A stretch of 64,000 nucleotides of DNA, taken from assembly GCF_002736105.1 (NCBI RefSeq), contig NZ_CP024123.1, forward strand, positions 426,001 through 490,000, read 5' to 3'. Origin of the DNA: Solibacillus sp. R5-41 (GTDB lineage Bacteria > Bacillota > Bacilli > Bacillales_A > Planococcaceae). The notes below the pieces were generated by a model. The model was given only the letters and a program-made list of their open reading frames with translations. It was not told where the DNA came from and searched no databases. Both the position numbers and the translations under genes were made by a program. Positions within the stretch are counted from its first letter, which is position 1; the number at the start of each line of letters is the position of its first letter. Below, in pieces: positions 63,417 through 64,000 of the stretch.

Positions 63417-64000
63417 ATGACAAATGTAGATAAATTGCGTGTCGGAACATCAATCAAGGATGAAAATAAAATTATTGAGCGCAGACAACAAATTATCCAT
63501 GCGGGGGTAAAGTTGTTTAAAGAAAAAGGATTTCATCGCGCGACAACACGTGAACTTGCAAAAGCAGCAGGATTTAGCATCGGCACTTTATATGAATATA
63601 TTCGTACAAAAGAAGATGTTTTGTTTTTAGTTTGTGACAGTATATTTGACGAGGTGATGAATCGTTTGTCACAGTTTCCGGCTAATGCGGGAACGATTGA
63701 CGATTTGAAAGAAGCGATTCGCCAATATTTCATGTTAATTGATAGCATGCTGGATGAATTTACAATTATGTATCAAGAGACGAAATCATTGCCAAAAGAA
63801 GCAATGCATTACGTGCTAGACAAGGAAATAGAGATGGTTGCGATTTTTGGACGGATTTTACGAAATTGCAAAAAATCTAACGCCATTTCTCTTCCGGATG
63901 AAGCCATTTATTTGGCGGCCAATCATGTAGTGGTTCAAGGGCAAAGCTGGGCATTCCGTAGATGGGCCTTAAAAAAACACTATACAATTGACCGTTATAT
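63417..64000 (+). CDS. TetR family transcriptional regulator, cut by the window edge
   Basis: The frame opens at an ATG at 63417 and continues to the last base, giving 194 residues with no stop yet. The N-terminal domain is a TetR HTH: RQQIIHAGVKLFKEKGFHRATTRELAKAAGFSIGTLYEYIRTKEDVLFLV, residues about 24-73. The rest is the helical ligand domain. It starts three bases after the second acyl-CoA dehydrogenase, so it belongs to that operon. Members beside acyl-CoA dehydrogenases (FadR, KstR2-like) usually bind acyl-CoAs and repress their own operon. The two 6-2-6 palindromes upstream are candidate targets. Confidence 0.85.
   Translation, partial: MTNVDKLRVGTSIKDENKIIERRQQIIHAGVKLFKEKGFHRATTRELAKAAGFSIGTLYEYIRTKEDVLFLVCDSIFDEVMNRLSQFPANAGTIDDLKEAIRQYFMLIDSMLDEFTIMYQETKSLPKEAMHYVLDKEIEMVAIFGRILRNCKKSNAISLPDEAIYLAANHVVVQGQSWAFRRWALKKHYTIDRY

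Overview
The window looks like chromosome of a low-GC, endospore-forming Firmicute of the Planococcaceae type, closest in flavour to Lysinibacillus or Solibacillus. The grounds are: a spore-coat gerQ, an rsfA-type prespore regulator, bacillithiol and coproheme-pathway genes, strong AGGAGG ribosome sites with many TTG starts, and several gene blocks known from the ywd, ywf, ywh and ywi regions of Bacillus subtilis. I saw no rRNA, tRNA, prophage, CRISPR or complete insertion sequence.

Layout. 1-5.1 kb: the end of a YczE-type membrane protein, then threonine catabolism (kbl and an SDR-type threonine dehydrogenase) enclosing the methionine-salvage pair mtnE/mtnU. 5.1-11.3 kb: a leftward trpEDCFBA operon under a T-box leader with a TGG specifier. 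Its trpE is an open but eroded gene that has lost the catalytic core of anthranilate synthase. 11.4-15.2 kb: queT behind a preQ1-I riboswitch, then a TrpXYZ-type ABC importer. 15.2-21.2 kb: ilvA, an SRPBCC protein, a YjiH-type membrane protein, bshB2-yojF and pdxK. 21.3-31.5 kb: ung-ywdI-DUF423, an M20 hydrolase, a chemoreceptor, gerQ, hemQ, lipL, rsfA, a DUF1450 gene and ywfO.

31.5-38.1 kb: a possible short RNA, a 1742-residue cell-wall-anchored adhesin with five cysteine-bracketed repeats and a proline-rich stalk, and a convergent sortase. 38.2-45.2 kb: a ywh/ywi block (tautomerase, ywhD, class A PBP, speB, ywiB, argS). 45.4-49.8 kb: a flavin acyl-CoA-dehydrogenase-fold enzyme in one operon with a polar-amino-acid ABC importer. 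50.2-51.2 kb: a membrane-anchored polysaccharide deacetylase. 52-56.4 kb: a cobalamin-riboswitch operon for corrinoid uptake and salvage, including a BtuD-CbiZ fusion and a PduO-type adenosyltransferase. 56.5-64 kb: a fatty-acid or acyl-CoA oxidation cluster (FadF-like FeS protein, thiolase, hydroxyacyl-CoA dehydrogenase, two acyl-CoA dehydrogenases) ending in a TetR regulator cut by the window edge. Two similar 6-2-6 palindromes sit in front of the first two genes of this cluster.

The observations most worth following are the catalytically empty TrpE kept at the head of a T-box trp operon beside a probable tryptophan importer; a family of about 140-200 bp multi-hairpin intergenic repeats (four long copies and two pieces), one of which lies inside the trp leader and one of which overlaps the ung stop codon; the cysteine-bracketed adhesin with an LPQTD sorting motif; and a promoter-terminator unit that could make a short RNA of about 75 nt upstream of the adhesin.
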